Shown here: positions 25,376-33,391 of the stretch, piece after piece
Position numbering within the stretch: the first letter of the stretch is position 1
Layout: the number at the start of each line of letters is the position of its first letter
Assembly: GCA_937891135.1 (NCBI GenBank)
Contig: CALAFB010000004.1
Coordinates: 62,001 to 126,000, forward strand
Origin: an uncultured Elusimicrobium sp.
GTDB lineage: Bacteria; Elusimicrobiota; Elusimicrobia; Elusimicrobiales; Elusimicrobiaceae
Length of the DNA: 64,000 nucleotides
Direction of reading: 5' to 3'
Translations under genes and position numbers: made by a program
Notes under the pieces: model-generated
Told to the model about the DNA's origin: nothing
The model's database searches: none
What the model saw: the letters and a program-made list of their open reading frames with translations, nothing else

Positions 25376-25402
25376 AAAAAAATCCCCCGCATAAGGCGGG
25401 GG
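25376..25402 (-). terminator. Terminator-like hairpin inside the gcv operon
   Basis: On the reverse strand a 7-bp GC-rich stem (25396-25402 with 25384-25390) with a 5-nt loop is followed by an A/U step and seven U. This is a complete intrinsic-terminator pattern, lying after gcvH and 14 bp before gcvPA. Partial termination or processing here would set the ratio of T/H to P proteins. Confidence 0.7.
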
Positions 25403-25410
25403 CGTAAGAT

Positions 25411-25791
25411 TTATTTGCCAATCGTAGCGTTATAGGCGGCTAGGTCTAAGAGCGCGTCTACTTCGGCCGGGTTGGCCATTTTAATTTTAAACAGCCAGCC
25501 TGCGGCGTGCGGTTCGCGATTGACGAGTGCCGGGTCCGCGTTTAACGCTTCGTTCACAGCGACAATTTCGCCGGAAACGGGCGCATAAATTTCGCTAGCG
25601 GACTTGACCGATTCAATCACACAGCAATTTTCACCCGCTTTGACGACACGGCCTACTTTGGGTAAATCCACAAATACAATATCGCTGATTTCTTCTTGCG
25701 CGTGGTTGGAAATACCGACGACGGCATTTTCTCCTTCCACAAACGCCCATTCATGGGTTTTTAAAAAACGGCAATTCTCTTCGTTATACAT
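25411..25791 (-). CDS. gcvH: Glycine cleavage system H protein
   Basis: 126 residues, family length. The lipoylated lysine is Lys63 in ESVKSASEIY, and THEWAFVEGENAVVGIS and DIVFVDLP flank the lipoyl fold. It shuttles the aminomethyl group between P, T and the lipoamide dehydrogenase. It needs lipoate, which the ligase at 32.4-33.1 kb may supply. AAGGAG lies 5 nt upstream; gcvT ends 9 bp before. No lipoamide dehydrogenase gene is in the window. Confidence 0.96.
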   Translation of the reverse strand: MYNEENCRFLKTHEWAFVEGENAVVGISNHAQEEISDIVFVDLPKVGRVVKAGENCCVIESVKSASEIYAPVSGEIVAVNEALNADPALVNREPHAAGWLFKIKMANPAEVDALLDLAAYNATIGK

Positions 25792-25800
25792 AGTTACTCC

Positions 25801-26877
25801 TTATACTCTGTTTTTATAAAACGGTGTTTTGACTACTTCGGCGGGTACTTTGCGGCCGTGGATTTCTATTTCCACTTCCGCACCGACGGCAATTTCGCTA
25901 GCAACATATCCCACGGCAATCCCTTTAAATAAGGGGGAATAGGTTCCGCTGGTAAGCGTGCCGGCTTCTTTACCTTGATAAAATACTTTGCATCCTTCAC
26001 GCGGCACACCGGGGGTTTTGAGTTTAAAGGCTTTCAACTGGGTTTTAAAACCCGCGGCCTTTTTGGCTTCCAGGGCGGCTTTACCAATGAAATTTTCTTT
26101 GGAAAGTTTAACCACCCAACCGCAGCCCGCTTCATACGGGGTTTTGGTTTGGTTGGCATCGGCCCCGTTTAAGAGGTACCCGGCTTCCAGGCGCAGTACG
26201 TCGCGCGCACCTAAACCGCACGGCTTCACGCCCAGTTTCAATAGTGCGTTCCATAACGCTTCTATTTGGCCATTAGGCAGCATAATTTCTACGCCGTCCT
26301 CGCCGGTGTAACCCGTACGGGTAATGTAGCCTTTTGCGCCGAAAAGTTCAATTTCTTTTATGTGAAAGCGCGGCAAATTGAGCACGCCGGGCAAGATTTT
26401 GTCCGCCACGCTTACGGCGTGCGGGCCTTGCAGGGCAATCATCCCCCAGCGATCGCTTTCATTACTGACTTGCACGTTAAAGGCGGCTGCCTGCTTGGTA
26501 AGCCATGCAAAATCTTCGTCTACGCACGCGGCATTGACGACGACTAAAAATTCTTCTAAAGACAAACAAAACGCAATCGCGTCATCAATAATCGTGCCTT
26601 GCTCGGTAAGCATATGAAAATAGGTTCCGGCGGAAGCGTCGCTTTTAATAATATTGCAACTGACGTATTGCAAGAGGTGCAAGGCCTCTTTGCCGACAAT
26701 ACGGATTTGCCCCATGTGGGACACATCAAACATCCCGCAGTCTTCGCGCACGGCTTTGTGCTCGGCAATAATGCTGTCAAACTGGACGGGCAAGAGCCAC
26801 CCGTGGAAATCTACCATTTTTCCGCCGGCTTGTTCGCACGCGGCGCACAGGGCGGTTTTTTTAAGTGTATGTGTCAT
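25801..26877 (-). CDS. gcvT: Glycine cleavage system aminomethyltransferase (T protein)
   Basis: 358 residues. GGKMVDFHGWLLPVQF, EDCGMFDVSHMGQI, NAACVDEDFAWL, RTGYTGEDGVEIM and GLGARDVLRLEAGY identify GcvT, which releases ammonia and makes methylene-tetrahydrofolate. The start is Met-Thr-His-Thr at 26877; the frame runs 26 codons further but without family similarity. No Shine-Dalgarno is seen; a TATACA -10-like box (26886-26891) ends 8 bp before the ATG, so a very short leader is possible. No glycine riboswitch is present. Confidence 0.95.
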   Translation of the reverse strand: MTHTLKKTALCAACEQAGGKMVDFHGWLLPVQFDSIIAEHKAVREDCGMFDVSHMGQIRIVGKEALHLLQYVSCNIIKSDASAGTYFHMLTEQGTIIDDAIAFCLSLEEFLVVVNAACVDEDFAWLTKQAAAFNVQVSNESDRWGMIALQGPHAVSVADKILPGVLNLPRFHIKEIELFGAKGYITRTGYTGEDGVEIMLPNGQIEALWNALLKLGVKPCGLGARDVLRLEAGYLLNGADANQTKTPYEAGCGWVVKLSKENFIGKAALEAKKAAGFKTQLKAFKLKTPGVPREGCKVFYQGKEAGTLTSGTYSPLFKGIAVGYVASEIAVGAEVEIEIHGRKVPAEVVKTPFYKNRV

Positions 26878-26936
26878 ATTTTCATTGTATAAAAAACCGC
26901 CCCAGAAGTCTATGTATCCGGAAAGATTTCTCCCGT

Positions 26937-27374
26937 TTAGAAAGGAACTACCCACCCTTCTCCGTCATACCCGTTTTCCAAATTTCCGGTCCAATCACTA
27001 AGAAGGGAATTTTCTATACCCAGGGCATCTCCACTAATGAAACACAAGTCCGCGTTGCATACGGCCTCCCAATCAACGTATTTTGTGTGACAATGGTGTT
27101 CAGTACATCCTTCCCAAGGGATGTCAATATCTAAGGTTCCATTCGCTCCCGTTCCCAAGAAAATAGTATTGCTTTGCGGAAGTCCATTTTCCAATACCCA
27201 TACATCAATGGCTTTGGACAACGTATTAAGCACTAGTTCCTCGCCAGAAATACGGCTTTTTTCCACGGCTTTTTGGTACTGCGGGAGTGCAACCGCCGCT
27301 AAAATACCGATGATTAAAACTACTACTAACAACTCAATAAGCGTGAAACCTCGCCAGGTGTTTGGTTGATTCAT
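26937..27374 (-). CDS. Type IV pilin-like protein, short leader
   Basis: 145 residues. The prepilin site is G9|F10 in [16 protein letters not shown], with a typical short leader. The stalk continues to ALPQYQKAVEKSRIS, and the body has paired cysteines (WEGCTEHHCHTKY and AVCNADLCF). GAGGA lies 8 nt before the ATG. The stop is only 59 bp upstream of gcvT on the same strand. It has a structured leader of the six-copy class but no clear promoter, so transcription may also enter from the rlmI gene upstream. Confidence 0.88.
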   Translation of the reverse strand: MNQPNTWRGFTLIELLVVVLIIGILAAVALPQYQKAVEKSRISGEELVLNTLSKAIDVWVLENGLPQSNTIFLGTGANGTLDIDIPWEGCTEHHCHTKYVDWEAVCNADLCFISGDALGIENSLLSDWTGNLENGYDGEGWVVPF

Positions 27375-27600
27375 TTTATGTTTCCTCTTTATAGTTCGGC
27401 CCCGGGGTATAAAAACGGACCATTATACCTGGGACAACCAAACCAGCCCAACTATAACAGCCGTAGCCCCCGCCCTTGGGGGCGGGAAACATTCGGAATA
27501 AAAACGCTTGCAATCGTTTTTATGTCCTTTAGCGGCTATTTTGGAGTTTGGTTGTGCGGCGTTCTTACGCCGCCTGATTTTTCCAAAAATAATTTAACTT
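27375..27600 (-). promoter_or_regulatory. Structured RNA leader, copy 4 (pilin)
   Basis: Reverse strand. TTTTTGG is followed by a strong hairpin GCGGCGT/ACGCCGC (27556-27573). The long-range helix CAACCAAAC/GTTTGGTTG (27546-27554 with 27435-27443) is perfect. Inside, CCAAAA, AATAGCCG/CGGCTGTT (27533-27540 with 27456-27463), inner hairpin ATAAAAACG/CGTTTTTAT (27498-27523) and a GC-rich hairpin CCCGCCC/GGGCGGG. On the RNA, ACGGCTGTTATA can also pair with TATAATGGTCCGT downstream (12 pairs, one bulge). No -35/-10 pair is recognisable upstream, unlike copies 1-3. Confidence 0.75.
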
Positions 27601-27638
27601 TGAAATGTTATCGTTTTGTTTGGTACCTCTCCTATTTT

Positions 27639-28811
27639 TTATTTTACTTGAATAAGCGCAAAATGCAAGTATTCCGTTTCCGGCATACCGATTAAAATTG
27701 GGTGGTCCTTCGCCTGTCCGCGCAGTTCTACCAAAACCGCTTGCCGCCCGGCCTTACTGGCCCCCTGACGGATAATATCCACAAACAGTTCGCGCGAAAT
27801 ATGGTGGCTACAGGTAGAAAACGCTAAATAATTACCGGGTTTCATCCCTTCCAACGCCATTTTAACAAGTTTTACGTACAATCCCACCGCTTGCGGCAAG
27901 GCCTTACGGCTTTTGACAAAGGCCGGCGGGTCCAGCAAAATAATATCCGGTTGGTCCGGCAGTTCGCCTTTTTTAAGGGCGGATAATAACCGCTCGGCAT
28001 CATCCCGGTGAAAAACTACTGTGTCGGAAACGCCGTTTAGTTCCGCATTCTTTTGGGCACATGCTACCGCAGCGGCCGAAGAATCACACCCCCATACTTG
28101 GCTGGCCCCGGCCAGGGCTGCGGTAATGCCAAACGAACCGATATACGAATATAAATCCAACACCAGTTTATCTTTAAAATACGGTTTTAAGAAGGCGCGG
28201 TTTTCGCGCTGGTCAAAATAAAATCCGGTTTTTTGCCCGCCGCGAAGCGGAACCAAATACTTAACCCCGTTTTCTTCTATTTCTACTTGGTCGGGCACTT
28301 CCCCAACAATTTCCGGCGTATTCGTGAGCCCTTCTAAAGCACGGAAAGAACTATCGTTTTTGTAATAAATCCCGGTAGGTTTAAAAATTTTTTGAAGGGC
28401 TGCCGTAATTTGCGGTTTTAATTTTTCCATACCGGCTGTTAATACGTCTACTACCAAAATGTCTCCGTATCGGTCCACTACCAATCCGGGCATATGATCC
28501 GCCTCGCCGTAGCACATGCGCCCGTATTTGCGTACCCCGATTTCCTTGCGGTACGCATAGGCATTGTCTAAATTTTCAAACACAAAATCTTCGGGCAGTT
28601 CTTCTTCCCCTTTTTGAAGCAGCCGTACTGCAATTAAACTGTGCGGGTTAAAATATCCATGCCCCACCTGTTTGCCCTCATGGCTGAGTACGCGCACTAA
28701 CGTACCGGGTTCAATGGAGGTATCCAGCCCGTCAATTTCATTGGAAAAAACCCACCAATGTCCGGCGTTTAAGCGGCGTTCTTCTTTAGCCTTGAGTTTA
28801 ACTTCTATCAT
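27639..28811 (-). CDS. rlmI: Class I SAM-dependent 23S rRNA cytosine methyltransferase (RlmI-like)
   Basis: 390 residues. An N-terminal PUA domain (about 1-75, LNAGHWWVFSNEI) is followed by an RNase-H-like part and a Rossmann methyltransferase domain. GQKTGFYFDQRENR, LDLYSYIGSFGI, ILLDPPAF and LAFSTCSHHIS match the RlmI/RlmK family that methylates C5 of a 23S cytosine. The start is Met-Ile-Glu-Val, which overlaps the pyrE stop by 4 bp and has GGAGGA at 8 nt. The exact target base is inferred from the family only. Confidence 0.88.
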   Translation of the reverse strand: MIEVKLKAKEERRLNAGHWWVFSNEIDGLDTSIEPGTLVRVLSHEGKQVGHGYFNPHSLIAVRLLQKGEEELPEDFVFENLDNAYAYRKEIGVRKYGRMCYGEADHMPGLVVDRYGDILVVDVLTAGMEKLKPQITAALQKIFKPTGIYYKNDSSFRALEGLTNTPEIVGEVPDQVEIEENGVKYLVPLRGGQKTGFYFDQRENRAFLKPYFKDKLVLDLYSYIGSFGITAALAGASQVWGCDSSAAAVACAQKNAELNGVSDTVVFHRDDAERLLSALKKGELPDQPDIILLDPPAFVKSRKALPQAVGLYVKLVKMALEGMKPGNYLAFSTCSHHISRELFVDIIRQGASKAGRQAVLVELRGQAKDHPILIGMPETEYLHFALIQVK

Positions 28812-29386
28812 TGGTTCATTTCCTCCATTTCCGTAAACGGCAATTGGGCTGCACAGAGCGGACATTCCGTTGCTGTAAATGTTTGCATCGGGTAGGAAAG
28901 AAGCGCACGCAACGGCACAGTAAGCGGTAAATACCCCATCGAACGGTCTACTAACACCCCTACGCCAATGACGTCCCCTTGGTAGCGGCTTACCAGTTCA
29001 ATCGCCCGGTTAATTTTGCGGCCGGAAACGGCCACGTCATCTACAATGAGCACTTTTTCACCGGGTTTTATAGAGAAATTGTGCTTTAAAATCATTTCGC
29101 CGTTTTCATCTTTAGAAGCAAAAATAGCCCGCGCTCCGCGCACGCGCGCGACCTCCTGCGCTAGTACACTATCAGATGGAGTAAGTGCTAAAATGACCTC
29201 CGCTTTTCGCGTAAATTTATCCGACAGGCACGCCGCAATTTTTTGCGCTAAATGCGGATGCTGTAACAGTAAAGACGTTTGAATATACGTCTGGCTATGA
29301 AAGCCCGAAGGCATCACAAAATGCCCTTCTAAAATGACCCCGTGTTCTTGCAAGAGGCAAAGGATGTCTAGGTTATTTCGTGGCAT
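28808..29386 (-). CDS. pyrE: Orotate phosphoribosyltransferase
   Basis: 192 residues. The PRPP-binding loop VLIVDDVAVSGRK and the N-terminal GHFVMPSGFHSQTYIQ are those of PyrE, which makes orotidine 5-phosphate. The C-terminus adds an unusual CPLCAAQLPF, a possible half zinc site. The ATG with AAGGAG at 6 nt lies inside the end of the upstream AsmA-like gene (14-bp overlap). It is translationally coupled to rlmI downstream. A different phosphoribosyl acceptor cannot be fully excluded. Confidence 0.88.
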   Translation of the reverse strand: MPRNNLDILCLLQEHGVILEGHFVMPSGFHSQTYIQTSLLLQHPHLAQKIAACLSDKFTRKAEVILALTPSDSVLAQEVARVRGARAIFASKDENGEMILKHNFSIKPGEKVLIVDDVAVSGRKINRAIELVSRYQGDVIGVGVLVDRSMGYLPLTVPLRALLSYPMQTFTATECPLCAAQLPFTEMEEMNQ

Positions 29387-31673
29387 GGTATTCTCCTTGG
29401 ATGAATTTTGCTGATTCTTCAAAATCGGTTCCTACTCCGGCCGCTTGAGCAGCACGAATCGTTTTGCCTGCCTGTTTGGCACGCAACATTTCTAATTTAG
29501 GTTTTATCATAGAAGAGGACAACCGGAACGCTAGTGCCGGGTTGCCGGATTCGTCCGTTAAATTTTCCGCAAGTACGCCGCTTTTAGAGGTGTTAGTAAA
29601 CATGGTATAAATGGTAGTATCTACTTGTTCGTTGACCCAATCCACCCAGCCACCTACCGAGGCTGAAATGATCGGCCCTACCGTATAAGCATTGTCAATT
29701 TGCATGTGCCCGTTGGTAAATACTGCCGATACACCCAATTCTTCTACCGCTACATCGCGTAATACCTTACCTACGCTGAAACTTCCAGCACGTTCCATGC
29801 GGTGCATCATAATAAACGGTTGAAATGTAACATTTAACGCTTCCTGTTCTTCGGCCCATTTTTCCATTTGGTGAATGGTCCCCTGTTTTAAATGTAGCTG
29901 TATCGGGCCGGACAGTTCTTTGGCCCTGGCTGTCATACCCGTAAAATCAAACGCAGCATAAAACGGCCCCCCCGTCAACACCCCGGAAGTAAAGGTATCT
30001 GCCGCTAAAGAACCTGAAAAATTCGGCATAAAATTGGGCAAACGGTCCCGAAAGTTACGCAGCCAAGCCAACTCCCCGGTAACTTCGGGGATAGGTTCCC
30101 CCCTATGTGTCAACGGTGTTATTACCGTTACAAAATCCTGTACGGTAGCAATAAAAGACATCGGGTCAAAATTTTGAAAATATAGCCGGGTATGGATACG
30201 GCGATCCTCTTTTTTTAAGTCCACTATGTTTATATCCAATTTCATGGGAACCTGATTCAGTTCGGCCCCTTCTATAGAACCGTATAAAGTACCCTTACGC
30301 CAACTGGCACTCAGTTTTAATTTATCAAACACAGAACGCGCTACGGTTAATTGCCCATCCGTAGTACGAACATATAAATCGGAAAATTGGTTTTTGGCTT
30401 GAAATTCCCCACTTATGTTTTTGGTTAGAAATCCATAGAAATTACCGGATACATTTTCGGCTTGTAGTGTTAGGAGGGGAAGGGCCCAAGTCTGCCCAGC
30501 GTAAGATAATTTGCCCCCTGCTTTGGCTTGGCCGGACAAACCATATTGCGCCAAAAAAGGAAGAATTTTTTCTTTCCCCAGTAACGTAAACCCGTTTGTA
30601 TCAAATGTAACCTGCGCGGAATTTTTGGAAAAATCTGCCTGCCCGCTAGCGGAAAGTTGGATATCTCCCACCGTGGCTGCCAGCTGGGTAACAGCGAGTT
30701 GGGTATAATTATCCGTCAAAATTCCGGTAGCTGTTATAGTAGAGGCAGGTACTTCAAATTCCTTATTGGGTAAGCCGAATTGGGATAAATCTTTAGCCTT
30801 AAAAGCCGGGGCAGCCACTTCTACTGAAAAGGAAGGGACTTTGAGATTTTCTAAATCCAATGTTATTTTCACCGGTTCATCAAACAAAGACACCTGTGTT
30901 TTTACCCCGCGTAGTGCAAATTTGGACCAATCCAAATCGGCTAAATTAAGTGTTCCGTTTACGTTAATTTCCAGTTCTGAAATACGCTCCTGCCATTGGT
31001 TACGCAATACCATTTCTAATTGAAACGGGGTATCATTATCAAATTGTAAATTATCAAAATGGGCATTAAATCCATACAACGAATGGGAAGCCCCAGACAT
31101 GTTATCTTGGAAATAAAAGACTCCGTTTTTAATGCTCCAATCTTCAATTTGCAAAGCAAATTTACGCCCGCCAATGTTGGTGTAGGCGGAGGATTCTGCA
31201 TGCGTATGCACTTGCGGCATATTATATTCTCCGTCAGAACGGCGTACTAAATTAAACCGTGGGCTGTTTAACGCAACCTCGTGAATAACCAGTTTTTTTT
31301 CAAATAAGGGTAACAGTTCAAAATGCAAGGTTACAGAATCGGCCGAGACGAGGGCTTGCCCCGGTTCCCCAACGGTATCTAAAATGTAAAACCCTTTAAG
31401 TTCCACCGTATTGATAAATTTAAGTTCTAACGAAGAAATTTTGACCGGGCGGTCCAACCATTGTTGCAATTGGGTGGTAATGACCTCGTTGATATGTTGG
31501 GCATTAAATGTTCGCAAAAAGAAAATCCAGCCTATGCAAAACAACAACAGCAACAACATCAGCGTAAACAACACAAGCCGCCACGTTGTTAAACAACTGG
31601 CTTTCGTGTAATGTTTAGTCTTACGAAGGAACCAACGTTTTTTGGCTTGTTTGCGTTTTTCTTGTTTCGTCAT
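29373..31673 (-). CDS. AsmA-like envelope protein
   Basis: 766 residues. A basic N-terminus and one membrane helix (about 30-52) are followed by the AsmA beginning VITTQLQQWLDRPVKISSLELK and a long beta-rich region. The C-terminal part (about 600-760) has the AsmA_2-like end with QIDNAYTVGPIISASVGGWVDW. Proteins of this kind are inner-membrane-anchored, periplasm-spanning and related to TamB/YhdP, some of which move phospholipids to the outer membrane. The specific role is unknown. It overlaps pyrE and follows the membrane-protease gene by 6 bp. Confidence 0.75.
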   Translation of the reverse strand: MTKQEKRKQAKKRWFLRKTKHYTKASCLTTWRLVLFTLMLLLLLFCIGWIFFLRTFNAQHINEVITTQLQQWLDRPVKISSLELKFINTVELKGFYILDTVGEPGQALVSADSVTLHFELLPLFEKKLVIHEVALNSPRFNLVRRSDGEYNMPQVHTHAESSAYTNIGGRKFALQIEDWSIKNGVFYFQDNMSGASHSLYGFNAHFDNLQFDNDTPFQLEMVLRNQWQERISELEINVNGTLNLADLDWSKFALRGVKTQVSLFDEPVKITLDLENLKVPSFSVEVAAPAFKAKDLSQFGLPNKEFEVPASTITATGILTDNYTQLAVTQLAATVGDIQLSASGQADFSKNSAQVTFDTNGFTLLGKEKILPFLAQYGLSGQAKAGGKLSYAGQTWALPLLTLQAENVSGNFYGFLTKNISGEFQAKNQFSDLYVRTTDGQLTVARSVFDKLKLSASWRKGTLYGSIEGAELNQVPMKLDINIVDLKKEDRRIHTRLYFQNFDPMSFIATVQDFVTVITPLTHRGEPIPEVTGELAWLRNFRDRLPNFMPNFSGSLAADTFTSGVLTGGPFYAAFDFTGMTARAKELSGPIQLHLKQGTIHQMEKWAEEQEALNVTFQPFIMMHRMERAGSFSVGKVLRDVAVEELGVSAVFTNGHMQIDNAYTVGPIISASVGGWVDWVNEQVDTTIYTMFTNTSKSGVLAENLTDESGNPALAFRLSSSMIKPKLEMLRAKQAGKTIRAAQAAGVGTDFEESAKFIQGEYHATK

Positions 31674-31679
31674 AGTTGC

Positions 31680-32357
31680 CTAGTGCAGGTGCACTCTTAT
31701 ATAGTTTACTATAATTTGCAGGCCTACGGTTGTATGAAGTAGCACTTGTTTGGCAGCGGCTCCCAAAAACACATCTTGCGGAAATAAAATTTTAAGTACC
31801 ACGGCTAATACCAGCATATTGGCTAGTACAATCAGCACACAAGAGAAAAACTTGCCGCCTGCCAAGGTCAAATCCGGCTGTTCTACTTCCCACAAGGTAT
31901 GAAAGGTTTGGATGAAGTGAAACATCATAAAAAACCCCACTACAAACAACACAACCGGGCGATAGGGGGCTAAATCCATAAAAAAATCCAGCAAAATATA
32001 AAGTAAGGCCGTTATAACGACGTACCCGGGCACAAAATACGGAGCCAACACTACTAAGGCATTGGTACGGTTCATTTTTACGTAACCGCTATCTTGCGCA
32101 ACAGACACTTTTTTAATGCGGATACCGCAAATAAGGGCCGTAAGTGCGTGCGTCATTTCGTGAATAAATACATACATGCGGGAAAAGTTATAAACCTTAT
32201 AGTGAATAACCGCATATACCGCCGCCCCGGCTACAAAACTAACGGCTGCGCTAAAATGTTCCAATACCCCCAGTAAAATGCGCAAATCCTGCCATACCAC
32301 TAAACACGTGATAGGCAGTAACAAAAGGGCCAACATAAATTTAAAAAATTTAGCCAT
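31680..32357 (-). CDS. Predicted membrane zinc metalloprotease (M50-like)
   Basis: 225 residues with about six membrane helices. The motif FIHEMTHALTALICG (HExxH, near residue 87) lies at the start of a helix, as in site-2 type or M50B proteases, followed by SGYVKMNRTNALVVLAPYFVPG. That second block fits the Asn/Asp-Pro region of such enzymes only loosely: no clear LDG motif is seen. It may cleave within membranes or be an inactive relative. The stop codon overlaps the lplA end region by 1 bp (32357). Confidence 0.65.
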   Translation of the reverse strand: MAKFFKFMLALLLLPITCLVVWQDLRILLGVLEHFSAAVSFVAGAAVYAVIHYKVYNFSRMYVFIHEMTHALTALICGIRIKKVSVAQDSGYVKMNRTNALVVLAPYFVPGYVVITALLYILLDFFMDLAPYRPVVLFVVGFFMMFHFIQTFHTLWEVEQPDLTLAGGKFFSCVLIVLANMLVLAVVLKILFPQDVFLGAAAKQVLLHTTVGLQIIVNYIRVHLH

Positions 32358-33052
32358 TAAAACTTCTCCGTCCAGGCCGGGGTTTGGTATTGGGTATCCG
32401 CTTGTGTACGGGCCGCAGCAAGTGCGGACTCATCAACCGGTTGTACCTGTAATGCTACCCCTAAAAATTGGCGTACGCCTTCTATAACGGCTTGTTTGCA
32501 AGCCGGGTTTTCCCGCGCGCCGGGCAACTGCAAGGACCCTTGATAAAGGATGGTGGAACCAAAACGGCGGATCGCTCCCCCCAACATTTTTTGCCCGGTT
32601 TGTAAAAGTAAATCGTTTTCTACCGGGTTTACAAAACAAGCATTGGCGGTATGGTGTTGGCTAGGCGCATAGGCAGCAGCGGGTACTTTTTGGGTAAAGG
32701 CATAGGCCGTAATACCGTGCGTGGTTAGTGCCGTGCGAATGGACTGATGTAATTGGGCATAAATTGTGGACGGCCTTTCTTGCGACGGGAAAATTAAAGA
32801 AAAAGTCAGGTCCTCTGTATGATATACCACCCCGCCCCCGGTCGGCCGGCGGCAAATGGAGCCCTTAAAACTCGTATCTATTCCGCGGCGTACTTCACGC
32901 ACAAATTGGGCATAGCCGAACGTAACCGCCGGGCCGCCTGTCCATCGGTATAACCGCAAGATAATTTCCCCTGCACGGCTACGCGCGAGTGTTTCATCCA
33001 GGGCCATTTGTTCATATACGTTTAGCGGCGGAGTTGTAAGCAGCGTATTCAT
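32357..33052 (-). CDS. lplA: Lipoate-protein ligase A family protein
   Basis: 231 residues of the BPL/LplA fold. RRPTGGGVVYHTEDLTFSL matches the lipoyl-AMP binding block, and GQKMLGGAIRRFG contains the catalytic lysine. It probably attaches lipoate, or octanoate, to the GcvH encoded 7 kb away. The family also includes octanoyltransferases (LipM) that share these motifs, so the exact reaction is uncertain. First gene of the reverse run lplA-protease-AsmA-pyrE-rlmI. Confidence 0.82.
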   Translation of the reverse strand: MNTLLTTPPLNVYEQMALDETLARSRAGEIILRLYRWTGGPAVTFGYAQFVREVRRGIDTSFKGSICRRPTGGGVVYHTEDLTFSLIFPSQERPSTIYAQLHQSIRTALTTHGITAYAFTQKVPAAAYAPSQHHTANACFVNPVENDLLLQTGQKMLGGAIRRFGSTILYQGSLQLPGARENPACKQAVIEGVRQFLGVALQVQPVDESALAAARTQADTQYQTPAWTEKF

Positions 33053-33099
33053 ATTGCAAAAATTATATCAAATTGCCGGCACGCTACAAAGGCACCGAA

Positions 33100-33391
33100 A
33101 GGAAAAAACAATTATGTTATAATAAAAAAAGAAGTAAATTAAAAATTTCATTTTGTTTTTGGAAGCGTATGAAGAATACGTAGAACGCTTACCCAGTAAG
33201 CGTTACCTTAGAAGCCAAAAACGGCTGTTTTTAGGTACAAGATAATGTTTTTTCGCGAACTCATTATTTTGTACCGAGTGTTTTCGTTTTTTGACGGAAG
33301 CCGCGGCTGTGGTATTAGGTCTTCTAAGGTGCTTGGTATAGCAGCCGTTCTTCGCATAGTTTCCTTAAGCAGAATAAAAGGAGATCAAACT
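33100..33391 (+). promoter_or_regulatory. Promoter and structured RNA leader, copy 5 (pilin, divergent)
   Basis: Forward strand. An extended -10, TG-T-TATAAT (33115-33123), replaces the -35/-10 pair of copies 1 and 2. Then TTTTTGG, hairpin GCGTAT/ATACGT (33165-33181), hairpin AACGCTT/AAGCGTT (33184-33204) and the perfect long-range helix ACCTTAGAAG/CTTCTAAGGT (33205-33214 with 33321-33330). The inner hairpin GGTACAAGATAATG/CATTATTTTGTACC (33234-33247 with 33262-33275) is the longest of the set. Where others have AATAGCC this copy has ACGGCTG (33221-33227), so the usual inner helix cannot form; CAGCCGT (33342-33348) can pair with it or with CGGCTG (33304-33309). Confidence 0.75.

Noticed and set aside
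26878..26955. Upstream extension of gcvT
   Set aside because: The added 26 residues match no T-protein N-terminus, and the family start is at Met-Thr-His-Thr.
33245..33391. N-terminal extension of the pilin upstream of 33392
   Set aside because: The 49 extra codons translate the structured RNA leader; the AAAAGGAG site at 33378-33385 supports the later start.
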